Shown: positions 50,608 through 62,052, numbered from the stretch's first letter. The stretch is DNA of 64,000 nt from Streptosporangium sp. NBC_01755 (GCF_035917995.1 NZ_CP109131.1:186001-250000); one strand, 5' to 3'. The notes: generated from the sequence alone by a model not told the origin. Numbers and translations: made by a program.

Positions 50608-51699
50608 TCACCCGGGGGTGATCGGGGACACCACCGGCCGTCGTGTCCGCCGCGTGGGCCGCCGGCCGGGAAAGGCCGAAGACGCGCGAATCTGGAAGTC
50701 GGCGGAGAAGAGGCGGCCCTGGTCGCCCTCCCGGCCTTCGATGCGGTCGACGAGCAGTTCCACCGCCGCCCGGGCGGTCTCACCGGGCAGGAAGCCGAGC
50801 GTGCTTATCGGCGGATCGGTGTAGACGGCCGCCAGATCCTCCGTGGCGCAGACGAGCAGCAGATCATCGGGGACGGAGCGGCCGAGCCTGCGAATCGTGT
50901 CCAGCAGGAGCGGCGGGCTGAGCTCGACCAGGGTGAAGAGCGCGTCGGGCGGGACGCGGGCCGCGAGCAGTTCCCGCACGGCGTCGAGCGTCTGCTGGAC
51001 ACCGGGGCCGGGAAGGCAGACGATCCGGGGTTCGCGCCCCTGCTCGGCGCACCAGTCCTGGTAGGCGCCGACCGACTGCTGGTGGAAGCAGGCCGTGGTC
51101 GCGGCCGCGACGACCGCGATCCGTTCGGCGCCGGCCTCCTTCAGGTGATCGAGGACCTGACGCACGGCACTGTCGTAGTCGAAGTCGACCCACCGGCCGG
51201 TCTCCCATTCCCCGCTCGCGACCTCCGCCAGGGCCCGGCGGTCGGTGACCACGGGGACACCTGCCGCGAGGAAGTCTCCGACCATCGGGTCTCTCTCGAC
51301 CGGGTCGACGACGAACACGCCGTCCAGCGGCATGTCCAGCCAGCAGTCGTCCGGCCCGGAGGTGGGCAGCAGGACGACGCCGTATCCGTGGGCAAGGGCC
51401 GCCCGGGTCGCCTCAGTGACAAGCAGCCCGAAGTAGGCCAGTTCCGCATAGACCCACGGCGCCTCAACATACTCCCGTGCCGCGAGGCCGAGCAGCCGGG
51501 TGTGCCCACTGCGCAGCAGCCGTGCCGTGGCGTTCGGGCGGTAGCCGAGGCTTCGCGCCACTTTCTGGACATGCTCGCGGGTGGCCGAGGGAAGGCGCCC
51601 GGCTCCGTTCAGTGCGTCCGACACGGTCGTCTTGGACACCCCCGCGGCACGGGCCACGTCCACGAGGCGAACCCGGGACCTGCGATCCGACATGCTCAT
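50608..51699 (-). CDS. LacI-family transcriptional regulator
   Basis: The 363-aa protein has the LacI helix-turn-helix and hinge (VRLVDVARAAGVSKTTVSDALNGAG, then RPNATARLLRSG) and a periplasmic-binding-like effector domain. It diverges from the peptide ABC transporter operon and two operator-like sites lie between them, so it probably represses that operon until a ligand binds. An ATG two codons downstream is an alternative start. Ligand unknown. Confidence 0.9.
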   Translation of the reverse strand: MSMSDRRSRVRLVDVARAAGVSKTTVSDALNGAGRLPSATREHVQKVARSLGYRPNATARLLRSGHTRLLGLAAREYVEAPWVYAELAYFGLLVTEATRAALAHGYGVVLLPTSGPDDCWLDMPLDGVFVVDPVERDPMVGDFLAAGVPVVTDRRALAEVASGEWETGRWVDFDYDSAVRQVLDHLKEAGAERIAVVAAATTACFHQQSVGAYQDWCAEQGREPRIVCLPGPGVQQTLDAVRELLAARVPPDALFTLVELSPPLLLDTIRRLGRSVPDDLLLVCATEDLAAVYTDPPISTLGFLPGETARAAVELLVDRIEGREGDQGRLFSADFQIRASSAFPGRRPTRRTRRPVVSPITPG

Positions 51700-51754
51700 G
51701 AGCAGGATCCTGTCATCTGGCCGGGTGGTTCGTCACCCAGTCTCCCAGCGTTGC

Positions 51755-51792
51755 AGAATCGTTCCTTCACTCCCTTGTGCAGGAACGTTCCT
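51755..51792. promoter_or_regulatory. LacI-type operators in the divergent intergenic region
   Basis: A perfect 12-bp palindrome AGGAACGTTCCT (51781-51792) has the central CG step of LacI-family sites. A weaker copy AGAATCGTTCCT lies 26 bp away at 51755-51766. They sit between the regulator and the transporter operon. Confidence 0.65.
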
Positions 51793-51861
51793 TCACGAAT
51801 ACTCACTGCCACCTCAGCCGCACACCGGATCGTTGCGGCCCGTTCAGAAAGAGGTGGTCTG

Positions 51862-53484
51862 ATGCGCACCTCCCGTTTCGCCGCCGCAACGGCGTTGCTC
51901 GCCCTCGCGGTCGCCGCCTGCGGCGGCGCTTCGCAAACCGGCAAGGGCGGCGGCGACTCCGCCGCTTTCGAGATCACGAAGGACACTCCCCCGGCCAAGG
52001 GCCCCGTGGACTCGGTGACCTGGTCGCTCTACGCCGAACCGCAGTCACTCGACTACGTGTACGCCTTCGACTACCACCCCAACACCGTGCTCGCCAACGT
52101 GTGCGAGCAGCTCATGCGGATCACTCCTGACCTGAAGCTGGAGCCCGGCCTGGCCGGCGCCGCGTCTTCTCCCGACCCCAAGCGCTGGGTCTACACGATC
52201 CGCTCCGGCGTGAAATTCCACGACGGCTCCACACTCACCGCCGATGACGTCGTCGCGAGCATGCGCCGCCACCTGGATCCCAAGGTCGGCTCGTACTGGG
52301 TCTCGACCTACGAGAACGTCGACAAGATCGAGAAGACCGGCCCGATGGAGGTCACGGTCCATCTGAAGGAGCCCGACCAGGTCTTCAACGAGGAGATGGG
52401 CACTTCCGCCGGAACCATCGCGAGCGCCGCCTCCCTGGCAAAGGAGGGCTACGGCACCCCGGATGTCGGAGTCAACTGCACCGGGCCGTTCATGCTCGAC
52501 TCATGGCAGAAGGGCCAGTCGATCAACCTCAAGAAGTTCGACGGCTACTGGGACGCATCGCTCGCACCCAAGGTGAACACGATCAAGAACGTGTTCATCC
52601 CGGACCCCGCCGCCCGCGTCAACGCACTGCTCTCCGGCGAGGTCGACGGCGGTTACCTGCTGCCGTCCACCGGATATCCCAAGCTTCGCACCGCCACCAA
52701 CGGCACGCTCTACTTCGGCCCCAACACGACGGCCGTGAGCATGATCCCCACCAACCTCAAGGGCACGCTCGGCGACGTCAAGGTCCGCAAGGCGCTGTCC
52801 ATGGCGATCGACCGTGACGGCATCATCAAGGCCGCCGCGGGCGGAGTCGCCACACCGGCGAAGGCGCCCGGCGCCATCGGCGCCTGGGGAATCGCCCCGG
52901 AGGCGGCCAAGGACTACTACGCCAAGCTTCCGGCCCTCACCCGGGACATCGCCGGGGGGAAGAAGCTGATCGAGGAGGCGGGCGCCACCGGCAAGAAGAT
53001 CGTGATCGCGACCAGCACCCTCTCCCCGGAGATCGGCGTCATCGCCAACGCGGTGCAGTCGGCAGGCCAGGCCATCGGCCTGCAGGTCGAGCTGAAGGCG
53101 GTCGCCCCGGAGGCCTACACGGCGCTGTTCTCCGACCCGAAGGCCCGCGAGGGGATCGATCTGGTCATGACGATCTGGTACGACTCCACTCCCGACCCGC
53201 TGGAGTTCTACGGGATCCTGAAGACGGGCAACTTCGCCAACTACGGCGGCTATTCCAACCCCGAGTACGACGCCATCGTCGAGGAGGCGGCCGCCCAGCC
53301 CGACCCGGCCGCGCGCGCGGCGACGATCGCCAAGCTGCAGGAGATCGCCGTCCGCGATGTGGTCTGGATCCCGCTGTACGAGGTGCCGCACAACATGTTC
53401 CTCAACAAGCGGCTCACCGGCGCGCCGACCAGCATCTCGCAGCTTGTCTACCCGTGGGCGGCTCGTCTGGGCTCAGCCGGTTGA
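51862..53484 (+). CDS. Peptide/nickel-type ABC transporter substrate-binding lipoprotein
   Basis: The 540-aa protein starts with a lipoprotein signal (LAVAAC, Cys20) and a Gly/Ser-rich linker, then the family 5 solute-binding fold (PDLKLEPGLAGAAS, YTIRSGVKFHDGSTLTADDV). ATG 51862 follows AGAGGTGG and gives the correct signal peptide. It should bind peptides or similar amides outside the membrane and deliver them to the two permeases downstream. Confidence 0.92.
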   Translation: MRTSRFAAATALLALAVAACGGASQTGKGGGDSAAFEITKDTPPAKGPVDSVTWSLYAEPQSLDYVYAFDYHPNTVLANVCEQLMRITPDLKLEPGLAGAASSPDPKRWVYTIRSGVKFHDGSTLTADDVVASMRRHLDPKVGSYWVSTYENVDKIEKTGPMEVTVHLKEPDQVFNEEMGTSAGTIASAASLAKEGYGTPDVGVNCTGPFMLDSWQKGQSINLKKFDGYWDASLAPKVNTIKNVFIPDPAARVNALLSGEVDGGYLLPSTGYPKLRTATNGTLYFGPNTTAVSMIPTNLKGTLGDVKVRKALSMAIDRDGIIKAAAGGVATPAKAPGAIGAWGIAPEAAKDYYAKLPALTRDIAGGKKLIEEAGATGKKIVIATSTLSPEIGVIANAVQSAGQAIGLQVELKAVAPEAYTALFSDPKAREGIDLVMTIWYDSTPDPLEFYGILKTGNFANYGGYSNPEYDAIVEEAAAQPDPAARAATIAKLQEIAVRDVVWIPLYEVPHNMFLNKRLTGAPTSISQLVYPWAARLGSAG

Positions 53485-53492
53485 GTTCGACC

Positions 53493-54443
53493 ATGGCAGG
53501 CTTTCTCCTCCGCCGGGCCGCCGGGATCATCGTGACACTGCTCGTCACGTCGTTCCTGGTCTTCGGTTCGGTCCATCTCGCCCCCGGTGACCCGGCGTCC
53601 TTCCTCCTGGGAGGCCGCTCGGCGTCACCGGCGGCGGTCGCGGCCATCAAAGAGCAGTACCACCTGAACGACCCGTTCCTGGTCCAGTACACCAAGTGGA
53701 TCGGCGGCATCGTCACCGGAGACTTCGGCAAGTCCGTGCAGTTCCGGCAGGACGTGGGCGGCCTGATCGGCGCCCGGCTGCCGACGACGCTGTGGCTCAT
53801 CGGCTACGCCGGCCTGCTCATCCTGATCGGAGGGGTGGCGATCGGGGCACTGGCCGCGCTGCGGCGGGGCACGGTCGACCGGGTGGTCCTCATCGGCACA
53901 GGCGTCGCCACGGCCACCCCGTCATTCGTCGCCGCGATCGGGCTGATCTCGCTGTTCTCCGTCCAGCTGGGCTGGTTCCCCGCCTTCGGCAACGGCAGCG
54001 GTTTCGGCGACCGGATCAACCATCTGACGCTCCCGGCGGCGGCGCTCGCCCTGACCTTCATCGGCCTGCTGGCCCGGGTGACCCGAACGTCCATGTTGGC
54101 AGAGCTGGGACGCGAGCACGTCGAGGTGGCCCGCTCCCGCGGGGTGCCCGGCTCGGACGTGGTACGGCGGCATGTGCTGCGCAACGCCCTCGTCCCGATC
54201 ACCACCGTGACCGGGACGATCGTGGCCGGCCTGCTGGTCGCCACCTCGATCGTGGAGACCGCCTTCGGCCTGTCCGGGGTCGGCCAGTTACTGGTCGGCT
54301 CCGTCACCGTCAAGGACTTCCCGGTCGTGCAGGCCATCAGCCTGATGGTGGTGCTGGCCTTCGTCTGCGCCAACCTCATCGTCGACCTGATCCATCCGCT
54401 CATCGACCCCCGCCTGTCCCACGCGAAGGGAGGCACAAGATGA
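53493..54443 (+). CDS. DppB/OppB-type ABC transporter permease
   Basis: The 316-aa membrane protein has the family N-terminus (FLLRRAAGIIVTLLVTSFLVF), several hydrophobic helices and the ATPase-contact loop EHVEVARSRGVPGSDVVRRHVL. ATG 53493 is 8 bp past the lipoprotein stop; an upstream frame start at 53454 lies inside the previous gene. Confidence 0.92.
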   Translation: MAGFLLRRAAGIIVTLLVTSFLVFGSVHLAPGDPASFLLGGRSASPAAVAAIKEQYHLNDPFLVQYTKWIGGIVTGDFGKSVQFRQDVGGLIGARLPTTLWLIGYAGLLILIGGVAIGALAALRRGTVDRVVLIGTGVATATPSFVAAIGLISLFSVQLGWFPAFGNGSGFGDRINHLTLPAAALALTFIGLLARVTRTSMLAELGREHVEVARSRGVPGSDVVRRHVLRNALVPITTVTGTIVAGLLVATSIVETAFGLSGVGQLLVGSVTVKDFPVVQAISLMVVLAFVCANLIVDLIHPLIDPRLSHAKGGTR

Positions 54444-55303
54444 CCCCCCTGCCCATCCACCGGCGCAGCCTCCTCGCGCCGCTGGCCCGCATCGTGGGAG
54501 GCGACAAGCTCGTCACGGCCGCCCTCGCCGTGCTGACCGTGCTGCTCGTCACGGCGGTCTTCGCCCCGCTGATCGCCCCGTACGACCCCGACGCCGTCGA
54601 TCTGTCCGCGACCCTGAGCGGCTCCACCTCCGACCACCTGCTGGGCGCGGACCAGTCCGGCCGCGACGTGCTGTCCCGGCTGATCTTCGGTGCCCGGACG
54701 GGGCTGCTCGGCCCGCTGATGGTCGTGGTCGTATCGACGGTGCTCGGCGCGCTGATCGGGGTGACCGCCGCCTGGTACGGCGGGATCGTCGACTCCGTGC
54801 TGTCGCGCGCCATGGAGCTCGTCTTCTCCTTCCCCGCCCTGCTGCTGGCCATCATCCTGGTGGCGGTCTTCGGGGCCGGGCTGACCGCACCGGTGATCGC
54901 GATGAGCGTCGCCTACGCCCCGTACGTCGGCCGGCTCGCCCGCAGCGTGGCCCTGCAGGAGAAGTCCCGCCCCTACATCCAGGCGTACCGGGTGCAGGGC
55001 TGGTCCGGCTGGGTGATCTGCGTGAAGCATCTGCTTCCCAACATCGCTCCGCTGATCCTGGCCCAGTCCGCGATCAACTTCGGATACGCGCTCATGGATC
55101 TCGCGGCGCTCTCCTTTCTCGGCTTCGGTGTCCAGCCGCCCACCGCCGACTGGGGCGCGATGATCAACGAGGGTGCCCCGGCCCTGCTCCAGGGCGCGAT
55201 GCTTCCCGCCCTCGCCCCAGGCGCCGCCATCGTGATCACGGTGGTCGCATTCAGCATCGTCGGCGAGTCCATCGCCGACCGCGTCGCCAGGCGGGAGCGG
55301 TGA
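54440..55303 (+). CDS. DppC/OppC-type ABC transporter permease
   Basis: The 287-aa membrane protein has LLGADQSGRDVLSRLIFGARTGL, a hallmark of the DppC family, and the contact loop YIQAYRVQGWSGW. Its ATG overlaps the stop of the previous permease. It forms the other half of the channel. Confidence 0.92.
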   Translation: MTPLPIHRRSLLAPLARIVGGDKLVTAALAVLTVLLVTAVFAPLIAPYDPDAVDLSATLSGSTSDHLLGADQSGRDVLSRLIFGARTGLLGPLMVVVVSTVLGALIGVTAAWYGGIVDSVLSRAMELVFSFPALLLAIILVAVFGAGLTAPVIAMSVAYAPYVGRLARSVALQEKSRPYIQAYRVQGWSGWVICVKHLLPNIAPLILAQSAINFGYALMDLAALSFLGFGVQPPTADWGAMINEGAPALLQGAMLPALAPGAAIVITVVAFSIVGESIADRVARRER

Positions 55304-56263
55304 TGACCAGTCGGCTATTGGAGATCGAGAACCTGAACGTGCGGCTCGCGGCCGGCAAGGCCGCGCGTCCCATCCTTGACGGCGTGTCGCTGCACGTCGA
55401 ACGCGGCGAGACCGTCGGGCTGGTCGGCGAGTCGGGGTCGGGCAAGTCCGTCACCTGCCGTTCGGTGCTGGGCCTGCTTCCCGAGGAGACCGAAGCCGCC
55501 GGCAGCGTGCGGGTGGACGGAGAAGACGTCCTGACGATGTCCTCCACCCGGCTCCGCGACCTGCGCCGCCGCGACGTCTCCATGATCTTTCAGGATCCTC
55601 GGGCCTCCATCAACCCGCTGCGCAGGATCGGCGACTACGTCACCGAGGGGATGCGGGCCGGCGGGGTGTCACGGAAGGACGCTCTCAAGCGGGCCACGGA
55701 GTTGCTGGAGTCGGTCGGCATCCGTGAGCCGCGCGCGGCTCTGCGCAGGTACCCGCATGAATTCTCCGGGGGCATGCTGCAGCGCGTGATGATCGCCGGC
55801 GCGCTCGCCGGAGAGCCGCGGCTGCTGCTGGCCGACGAGCCCACCACCGCGCTGGACGTCACCACCCAGGCCGAGGTCATCTCGATCCTGACCGGTCTGC
55901 AGGCCGAGCGTGCCATGGGGATGCTCTTCGTCACCCACGACCTGGAACTGGCCGCGGCGATCTGTGACCGCATCTGCGTGATGTACGCGGGCCGGATCGT
56001 GGAGGTCCAGTCCACAGCGGGGCTGTTCGACCGGCCCCGCCACCCGTACACGATGGGGCTCCTGGCCGCGACCCCGCGGTTGGACGTGGACCGGCCACCG
56101 CGCGGCGTACCGGGGCGGCCGGTGTCGCTCGCCGAGGCTCCGAGCGGGTGCGCGTTCGCGGCCCGATGCGCTCATGCGCGCCCCCGATGCGCCGAGCAAG
56201 CGCCGGTCCAGCGGGAAATCGACGGTGTCCAGGTGGCCTGCCTGCGCGCGGAGGAACTGATCC

Positions 56264-56271
<8 letters not shown>
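55300..56271 (+). CDS. OppD-type ABC transporter ATPase
   Basis: The 323-aa ATPase has Walker A GESGSGKS, signature EFSGGMLQRV, Walker B LLLADEPTTALD and the C-terminal CAFAARCAHARPRC segment typical of oligopeptide transporter ATPases. The start may be GTG 55300 or ATG 55303; both overlap the permease stop. Confidence 0.93.
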
Positions 56272-57087
<816 letters not shown>

Positions 57088-57091
<4 letters not shown>

Positions 57092-58503
57092 CAGACCTCA
57101 CCTACCTTTCCGCGACCGAGGCCCTGCGGTTGTTCACGTCCCGAGAGCTGTCCCCCGTCGAGCTGATGACCGCCGTCGTCGAGCGCGCCGAGGCCGTCGA
57201 GCCACAGGTCAACGCGCTGAGCGAGCGCACCTTCGACGAGGCCCTCCTCCAGGCCAAGCAGGCCGAACGCGCCTACCGCGACGGCTCCCCGCGACCGCTG
57301 GAGGGCATTCCCATCGCCACGAAGGACGAGCAGCCGATCACCGGACGGCTCGCCACGGACGGCTCCCTCGCCTACACCGACCATGTGGCCGAGGTGACCC
57401 ACCCGGTCATCGAGCGGGTGCTGGCCGCCGGCGGCATCGTGCACGCCCGCACCACGACGCCCGAGTTCTGCTGCGCGGGCTTCACGCACTCGAAGCTGTG
57501 GGGGATCACCCGCAACCCGTGGAACCTGGACTACTCGCCCGGCGGCTCCTCCGGCGGCTCCGGGGCGGCGCTCGCCTCCGGTACGGCAACGCTCGCGACC
57601 GGCTCCGACATCGGCGGGTCGATCCGGATGCCCGCCGCCAACACCGGCACCGTCGGCTACAAGCCGCCCTACGGCCGGGTGCCCGCGATGCCGCCGTTCA
57701 ACCTCGACCACTACTGCCACGACGGGCCTATGGCCCGCACCGTCGCCGACTGCGCGCTGCTGCAGAACGTCATCGTCGGCCCGCACCCGCACGACGTGGT
57801 CTCGCTCCGCCCGGCCGTTCAGATCCCGGACCGGCTCGGGGACGTGACCGGCCTGCGCGTCGCGTACGCGCCCAACCTGGGCGACTGGGAGATCGAGCCG
57901 GAGATCGCGGCCAACACCCGGGCGGTCGCGGACGCTCTGCGGGAGGCCGGGGCGATCGTGGAGGAGGTCGAGGTCGGCCTGCGCCGCGCCGACGTCACCG
58001 AAGCCGTCTTCATCCACTTCGGCGCCATCTTCGGCCCCATGGTCACCCGCGTCGCTGCCGAGCACGGCGACAAGCTCACCCCCTACGCCCTCGCCTTCGC
58101 CGCGGACGCCGAGCGGGCGATGGGACGGAGCGGCGCCTTCCTGGCCGGTCTGGAGCTGGAGGCGGCGATCTACGCGCCGATCGGCGAGCTGCTCGACCGC
58201 TACGACGCGCTGATCTGCCCGACCACCGGCGCTCCCGGCCTGCGCGCCGGCGAGGAGTACGTCGACACCAAGCTCACCGTCAACGGCGTGGAGCTCGACC
58301 AGTATCTGGAGTACTCGCTGACGCCGGTCTTCAACATCGCCAGCCGCTGCCCGGTGCTCAACGTCCCGTCCGGGCGGGCGTCCAACGGCGTACCGACCGG
58401 GGTGCAGATCGTCGGACGCAGCTACGACGACGCGACGGTCTTCCACATCGGCGCCGCCGTCGAGCGGGTCCGCCCGTGGGCCTTCCGCCCCGATTCGCTC
58501 TGA
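57088..58503 (+). CDS. Amidase (amidase-signature family)
   Basis: The 471-aa enzyme has the Ser-cisSer-Lys triad of the family: Lys79 in IATKDE, Ser154/155 in PGGSSGGSGA and Ser178 in SDIGGSIRMPA. It hydrolyses a carboxamide. Encoded with a peptide-type importer and an amidohydrolase, it likely degrades the imported compound in the cytoplasm. Confidence 0.92.
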
Positions 58504-58533
58504 TCCCCTGATCTCATCTCGAGGAGAACTCGC

Positions 58534-60165
58534 ATGACCACCCCCGCCGACCTCGTCTTCCAAGGCGGTCCGGTGCACACGCTCGCCCCCGGCCGTACCG
58601 CCGCCACGGCGGTCGCCGTCCGCGACGGCCGGATCGTCGCAGTCGGGGAGGACACCGACGTGAAGCCGCTGATCGGCGCGACCACCGAGATCGTCGACCT
58701 GGCCGGTCGAGCCCTGCTCCCCGGGTTCCAGGACGCCCACGTGCATCCGGTCCTCGCCGGCCTCACCATGATCCGGTGCGACCTGCACGACGCCGGCGAC
58801 GCCGACGAGGCCGTTGCCGCCGTCCGCGCCTATGCCAGGGCGAACCCCGAGGCCGGCTGGATCAGCGGAGGCGGCTGGTCCATGGAATGGTTCCCCCGGG
58901 GAACGCCCAGCCGTCGCCTACTGGACGCGGCGGTCCCCGACCGGCCCGTCCACCTGATCAACAGTGACGGCCACGGAGCCTGGGTCAACACCAGGGCTCT
59001 CGAGCTGTGCGGAATCGACGCGGGCACCCCGGACCCGGTCGACGGGCGCATTGAGCGGGAGGCCGACGGCTACCCACAGGGAACGCTCCACGAAGGCGCG
59101 TCGGACCTGGTCGGCCGGCACATCCCCGAGCCGGCCGCGGACACGATGCTGCGCGCCCTGTGGGCCGGCCAGCAGCGGCTGCACTCGGCCGGGGTGACCG
59201 CCTGGCAGGACGCGATGGTCAACCCCGAGGTGCAGCGGGCCTACCTGACCGCCGCCGAGTCCGGACTGCTCACCGGCCGCGTGGTCGGCGCGCTGTGGTG
59301 GGACCGCGAAAGGGGTGAGGAGCAGATCCCCGAACTGCTCGCGCGCAGAGGCGACGCGGGCCGGTTCCGGGCCACCAGCGTCAAGATCATGCAGGACGGT
59401 GTGGCGGAGAACTACACCGCCGCGATGACCTCCTCGTACCTGGACGGCTGCGGCTGCGGGACCGGCAACCAGGGGATCAGCTTCGTCGATCCGGAGAGGC
59501 TGCGCGCGTACGTCACCCTCCTGGACGCCGAGGGCTTCCAGGTTCACGTGCACGCCGTCGGGGACCGGGCGGCCCGCGAAGCCCTCGACGCGTTCGAGGC
59601 CGCTCGGGCCGCCAACGGAACGAACGACAATCGCCACCACATCGCCCATCTCCAGGTCGTGCACCCGGACGACGTGCCGCGGTTCGCCGACCTCGGGATC
59701 ACCGCCAACATGCAGCCGCTGTGGGCGGCGCACGAGCCGCAGATGGACGAACTGACCATTCCGTTCCTCGGCCCGGAACGGGCAGGTTGGCAGTACCCGT
59801 TCGGAGATCTGGTTCGCGTCGGCGCGCCGCTCGCGGCGGGCAGCGACTGGCCGGTCAGCAGCCCCGACCCGTTCCTGGGCATCCATGTCGCGGTCAACCG
59901 GACGATCCCCGGCGAGAGTGCCGAGGTGTTCCTGCCGGAACAGCGTCTGAGCCTGACGGCCGCGCTGGCCGCCTACACGATCGGCACGGCACGAGTGAAC
60001 CACCTGGACACCCGGACCGGCACGATCGAGAAGGGCAAGCTCGCCGACCTGGTGATCACCGACCGCGACCCCTACTCGATCCCGGCCGGCGAGATCGGCG
60101 AGACCACGGTGCTGGCCACCTACGTCGAAGGCGATCGAGTCCACGCCGATCCGGCCTTCTGCTGA
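58534..60165 (+). CDS. YtcJ-like metal-dependent amidohydrolase
   Basis: The 543-aa protein has the amidohydrolase metal site QDAHVHPVLAG, a carboxylate/Lys-region TSVKIMQDGVAENYTAA, HVHAVGDRA, and the late Asp in AAGSDWPVSSPDP. The N- and C-terminal beta parts (RIVAVGEDTDV, GKLADLVITDRDP) are typical. It ends the importer-amidase operon. Substrate unknown. Confidence 0.9.
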   Translation: MTTPADLVFQGGPVHTLAPGRTAATAVAVRDGRIVAVGEDTDVKPLIGATTEIVDLAGRALLPGFQDAHVHPVLAGLTMIRCDLHDAGDADEAVAAVRAYARANPEAGWISGGGWSMEWFPRGTPSRRLLDAAVPDRPVHLINSDGHGAWVNTRALELCGIDAGTPDPVDGRIEREADGYPQGTLHEGASDLVGRHIPEPAADTMLRALWAGQQRLHSAGVTAWQDAMVNPEVQRAYLTAAESGLLTGRVVGALWWDRERGEEQIPELLARRGDAGRFRATSVKIMQDGVAENYTAAMTSSYLDGCGCGTGNQGISFVDPERLRAYVTLLDAEGFQVHVHAVGDRAAREALDAFEAARAANGTNDNRHHIAHLQVVHPDDVPRFADLGITANMQPLWAAHEPQMDELTIPFLGPERAGWQYPFGDLVRVGAPLAAGSDWPVSSPDPFLGIHVAVNRTIPGESAEVFLPEQRLSLTAALAAYTIGTARVNHLDTRTGTIEKGKLADLVITDRDPYSIPAGEIGETTVLATYVEGDRVHADPAFC

Positions 60166-60214
60166 ACACCGCGGCGAGCGGCGCGATCGGTCTATCGCGG
60201 CACAGGGTGTCCAT

Positions 60215-60250
60215 CCACAAAATCTACCTACCGATAGGTAGGTTTTGTGG
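60215..60250. promoter_or_regulatory. 36-bp palindromic TetR-type operator
   Basis: The 36-bp near-perfect palindrome (16 of 18 pairs) has an inner CTACCTA-CCGA-TAGGTAG and outer CCACAAAA/TTTTGTGG arms. It ends at the base before the ATG of the ABC ATPase, so binding would block the start region; the message may be leaderless. The TetR-family gene of this operon is the obvious ligand. Confidence 0.8.
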
Positions 60251-61216
60251 ATGGACAGAACCACTCCACCGGCCATTCGGGTGGCCGGACTCGGCCGGGA
60301 CTTCGGAGACCGCTCCGCGGTGCACCAGCTCGATCTTCAAGTGAACACCGGAGAGGTCTACGGACTGCTCGGCCCCAACGGCTCCGGCAAGAGCACCACC
60401 GTCCGCATGCTCACCACGATGCTCCGCCCTTCCCGGGGCACCGCCCACGTCGCGGGTGCCGACATCACCCGCGAGCCCGAGACCGTGCGCCGCCGCATCG
60501 GAATCGTCCTGCAGGAAACAGCCCTCGACCCTCTCATGTCCGCCCGCGAACTGCTGCACCTGCAGGGCCGGCTGCAGTCGTTCACCGCCCGGCAGGCCCG
60601 TGACCGCGGTGCTGAACTCCTCGCGTCCTTCTCCTTGGAGGAATTCGCCGACACTCCCGTCAGCCGGCTCAGCGGAGGCCAGCGCCGCCGCGTCGACCTC
60701 GCCGTCGCCCTGGTCCAGCGCCCCCTGGTCCTCTTCCTGGACGAACCCACCACCGGCCTCGACCCGATCAGCCGACGCCGCCTGTGGGAGGAAATCCGCA
60801 CCCTGTCCGCCGGCCACCGCATGACCGTCCTGCTGACCACCCAGTATCTGGAGGAGGCCGACCAGCTCTGCGACCGCGTGGGCATCCTGCGCGAAGGCCG
60901 CCTCGTCACCTCCGCCGCCCCCCACGCCCTCAAGGCGGAGGCGGGCGACCGCGTCCTGACCCTGCGCTTCCGTGACGCCGACACCACAGGCCACGCCCTG
61001 CGGCTGCTCACCGACCGGGGCGAGCAGGCCGCCCTGACCGGACCCGATGCCCGCGCCTTGAGCACCCGGCTCGCACACCCCGGCGCCGACGGGAAGATAC
61101 TGCTCGCCCTCGCCTCCGCCGGACTGCACGCCGACTCCCTAAGCGTCGACGAGCCCAGCCTGGAGGACGTCTTCCTCCGCCTCGCCACCGCGCCGAAAGG
61201 CGAATCCGCCGCATGA
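60251..61216 (+). CDS. DrrA-type ABC exporter ATPase
   Basis: The 321-aa ATPase has GPNGSGKST, LSGGQRRRV, LFLDEPTTGLD, TTQYLEEADQL and the C-terminal EPSLEDVFL of the daunorubicin-resistance family. ATG 60251 directly follows the palindrome; a TTG two codons upstream is less likely. With the following permease it forms an exporter. Confidence 0.92.
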   Translation: MDRTTPPAIRVAGLGRDFGDRSAVHQLDLQVNTGEVYGLLGPNGSGKSTTVRMLTTMLRPSRGTAHVAGADITREPETVRRRIGIVLQETALDPLMSARELLHLQGRLQSFTARQARDRGAELLASFSLEEFADTPVSRLSGGQRRRVDLAVALVQRPLVLFLDEPTTGLDPISRRRLWEEIRTLSAGHRMTVLLTTQYLEEADQLCDRVGILREGRLVTSAAPHALKAEAGDRVLTLRFRDADTTGHALRLLTDRGEQAALTGPDARALSTRLAHPGADGKILLALASAGLHADSLSVDEPSLEDVFLRLATAPKGESAA

Positions 61217-62046
61217 GCACCGCCCCGGCCACCATCACCGCCCTCGATGCCGACCGCATGCCCCTGTCCGCGGCGCCGACATCGTTCGCCGCGTTCCGGG
61301 CCCTGACCGCCCGCTCGCTCAGGGCCTGCGCCCGTACCCCCTCCTTGCTTTACTCACCGCTGTTCATGAGTGCGTTCTTCCTGATCGTCTACGAGGCGCA
61401 GCTCTCCACGGTCGCCTCCGCGACCACGCCCGGCGGACGCTACATCGACATGGTGTTACCGCTGTGCCTGCTCACCACGGTCTTCACCGGCGGCGCCACC
61501 GCCGGCCAGCTCCTCGTACGCGACATCGGCTCCGGCTATCACGCCAGGCTATGGCTCACCCCGGTGGGCCGCTGGACGCTCACCGCCGCCCCCGTCCTAG
61601 CCGGGATCCTCATCCTCACCGCGCAGGCCGGCGCGCTCACCGCACTCGGCCTGCTGCTCGGTCTGAGCCCCGTCTCCGGCCTCCCCGCCCTGCTCGCCCT
61701 GGTCGGCGCGACCGTACTCCTCGGTATCGGATTCCAGCTGCTGACGGCCGCGGTCGCCCTCCACACCGGCAACGGCTCGGCGATCGGATCCGTCACCCTG
61801 GTCTTCTTCCCTCTCTCGTTCTTCACCGCCACCTTCGTACCGCGTGACCAACTCGACGGCTGGATGGCCTACGCGGCCGACATCAACCCCCTCACCCCGC
61901 CCCTGGAAGCGATGCGCGGCCTGCTCACCTCACCCTGGAGCGAGCAGAACCTTCTCCCCGGCGCCCTCGTCACCGCCGGCACTCTCGCCGCGGGCGCTGT
62001 CGCGGCCCGCCTCGCCCTTACCCTCCGTACCCGAACAGGAGTCTGA
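61213..62046 (+). CDS. ABC-2 type exporter permease (DrrB-like)
   Basis: The 277-aa membrane protein has six hydrophobic stretches and the ABC-2 pattern (SLRACARTPSLLYSP, MVLPLCLLTTVFTGG, late NPLTPPLEAMRGL). It overlaps the ATPase gene by 4 bases. It forms the membrane part of the exporter. Confidence 0.88.
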   Translation: MSTAPATITALDADRMPLSAAPTSFAAFRALTARSLRACARTPSLLYSPLFMSAFFLIVYEAQLSTVASATTPGGRYIDMVLPLCLLTTVFTGGATAGQLLVRDIGSGYHARLWLTPVGRWTLTAAPVLAGILILTAQAGALTALGLLLGLSPVSGLPALLALVGATVLLGIGFQLLTAAVALHTGNGSAIGSVTLVFFPLSFFTATFVPRDQLDGWMAYAADINPLTPPLEAMRGLLTSPWSEQNLLPGALVTAGTLAAGAVAARLALTLRTRTGV

Positions 62047-62052
62047 ACCGCC

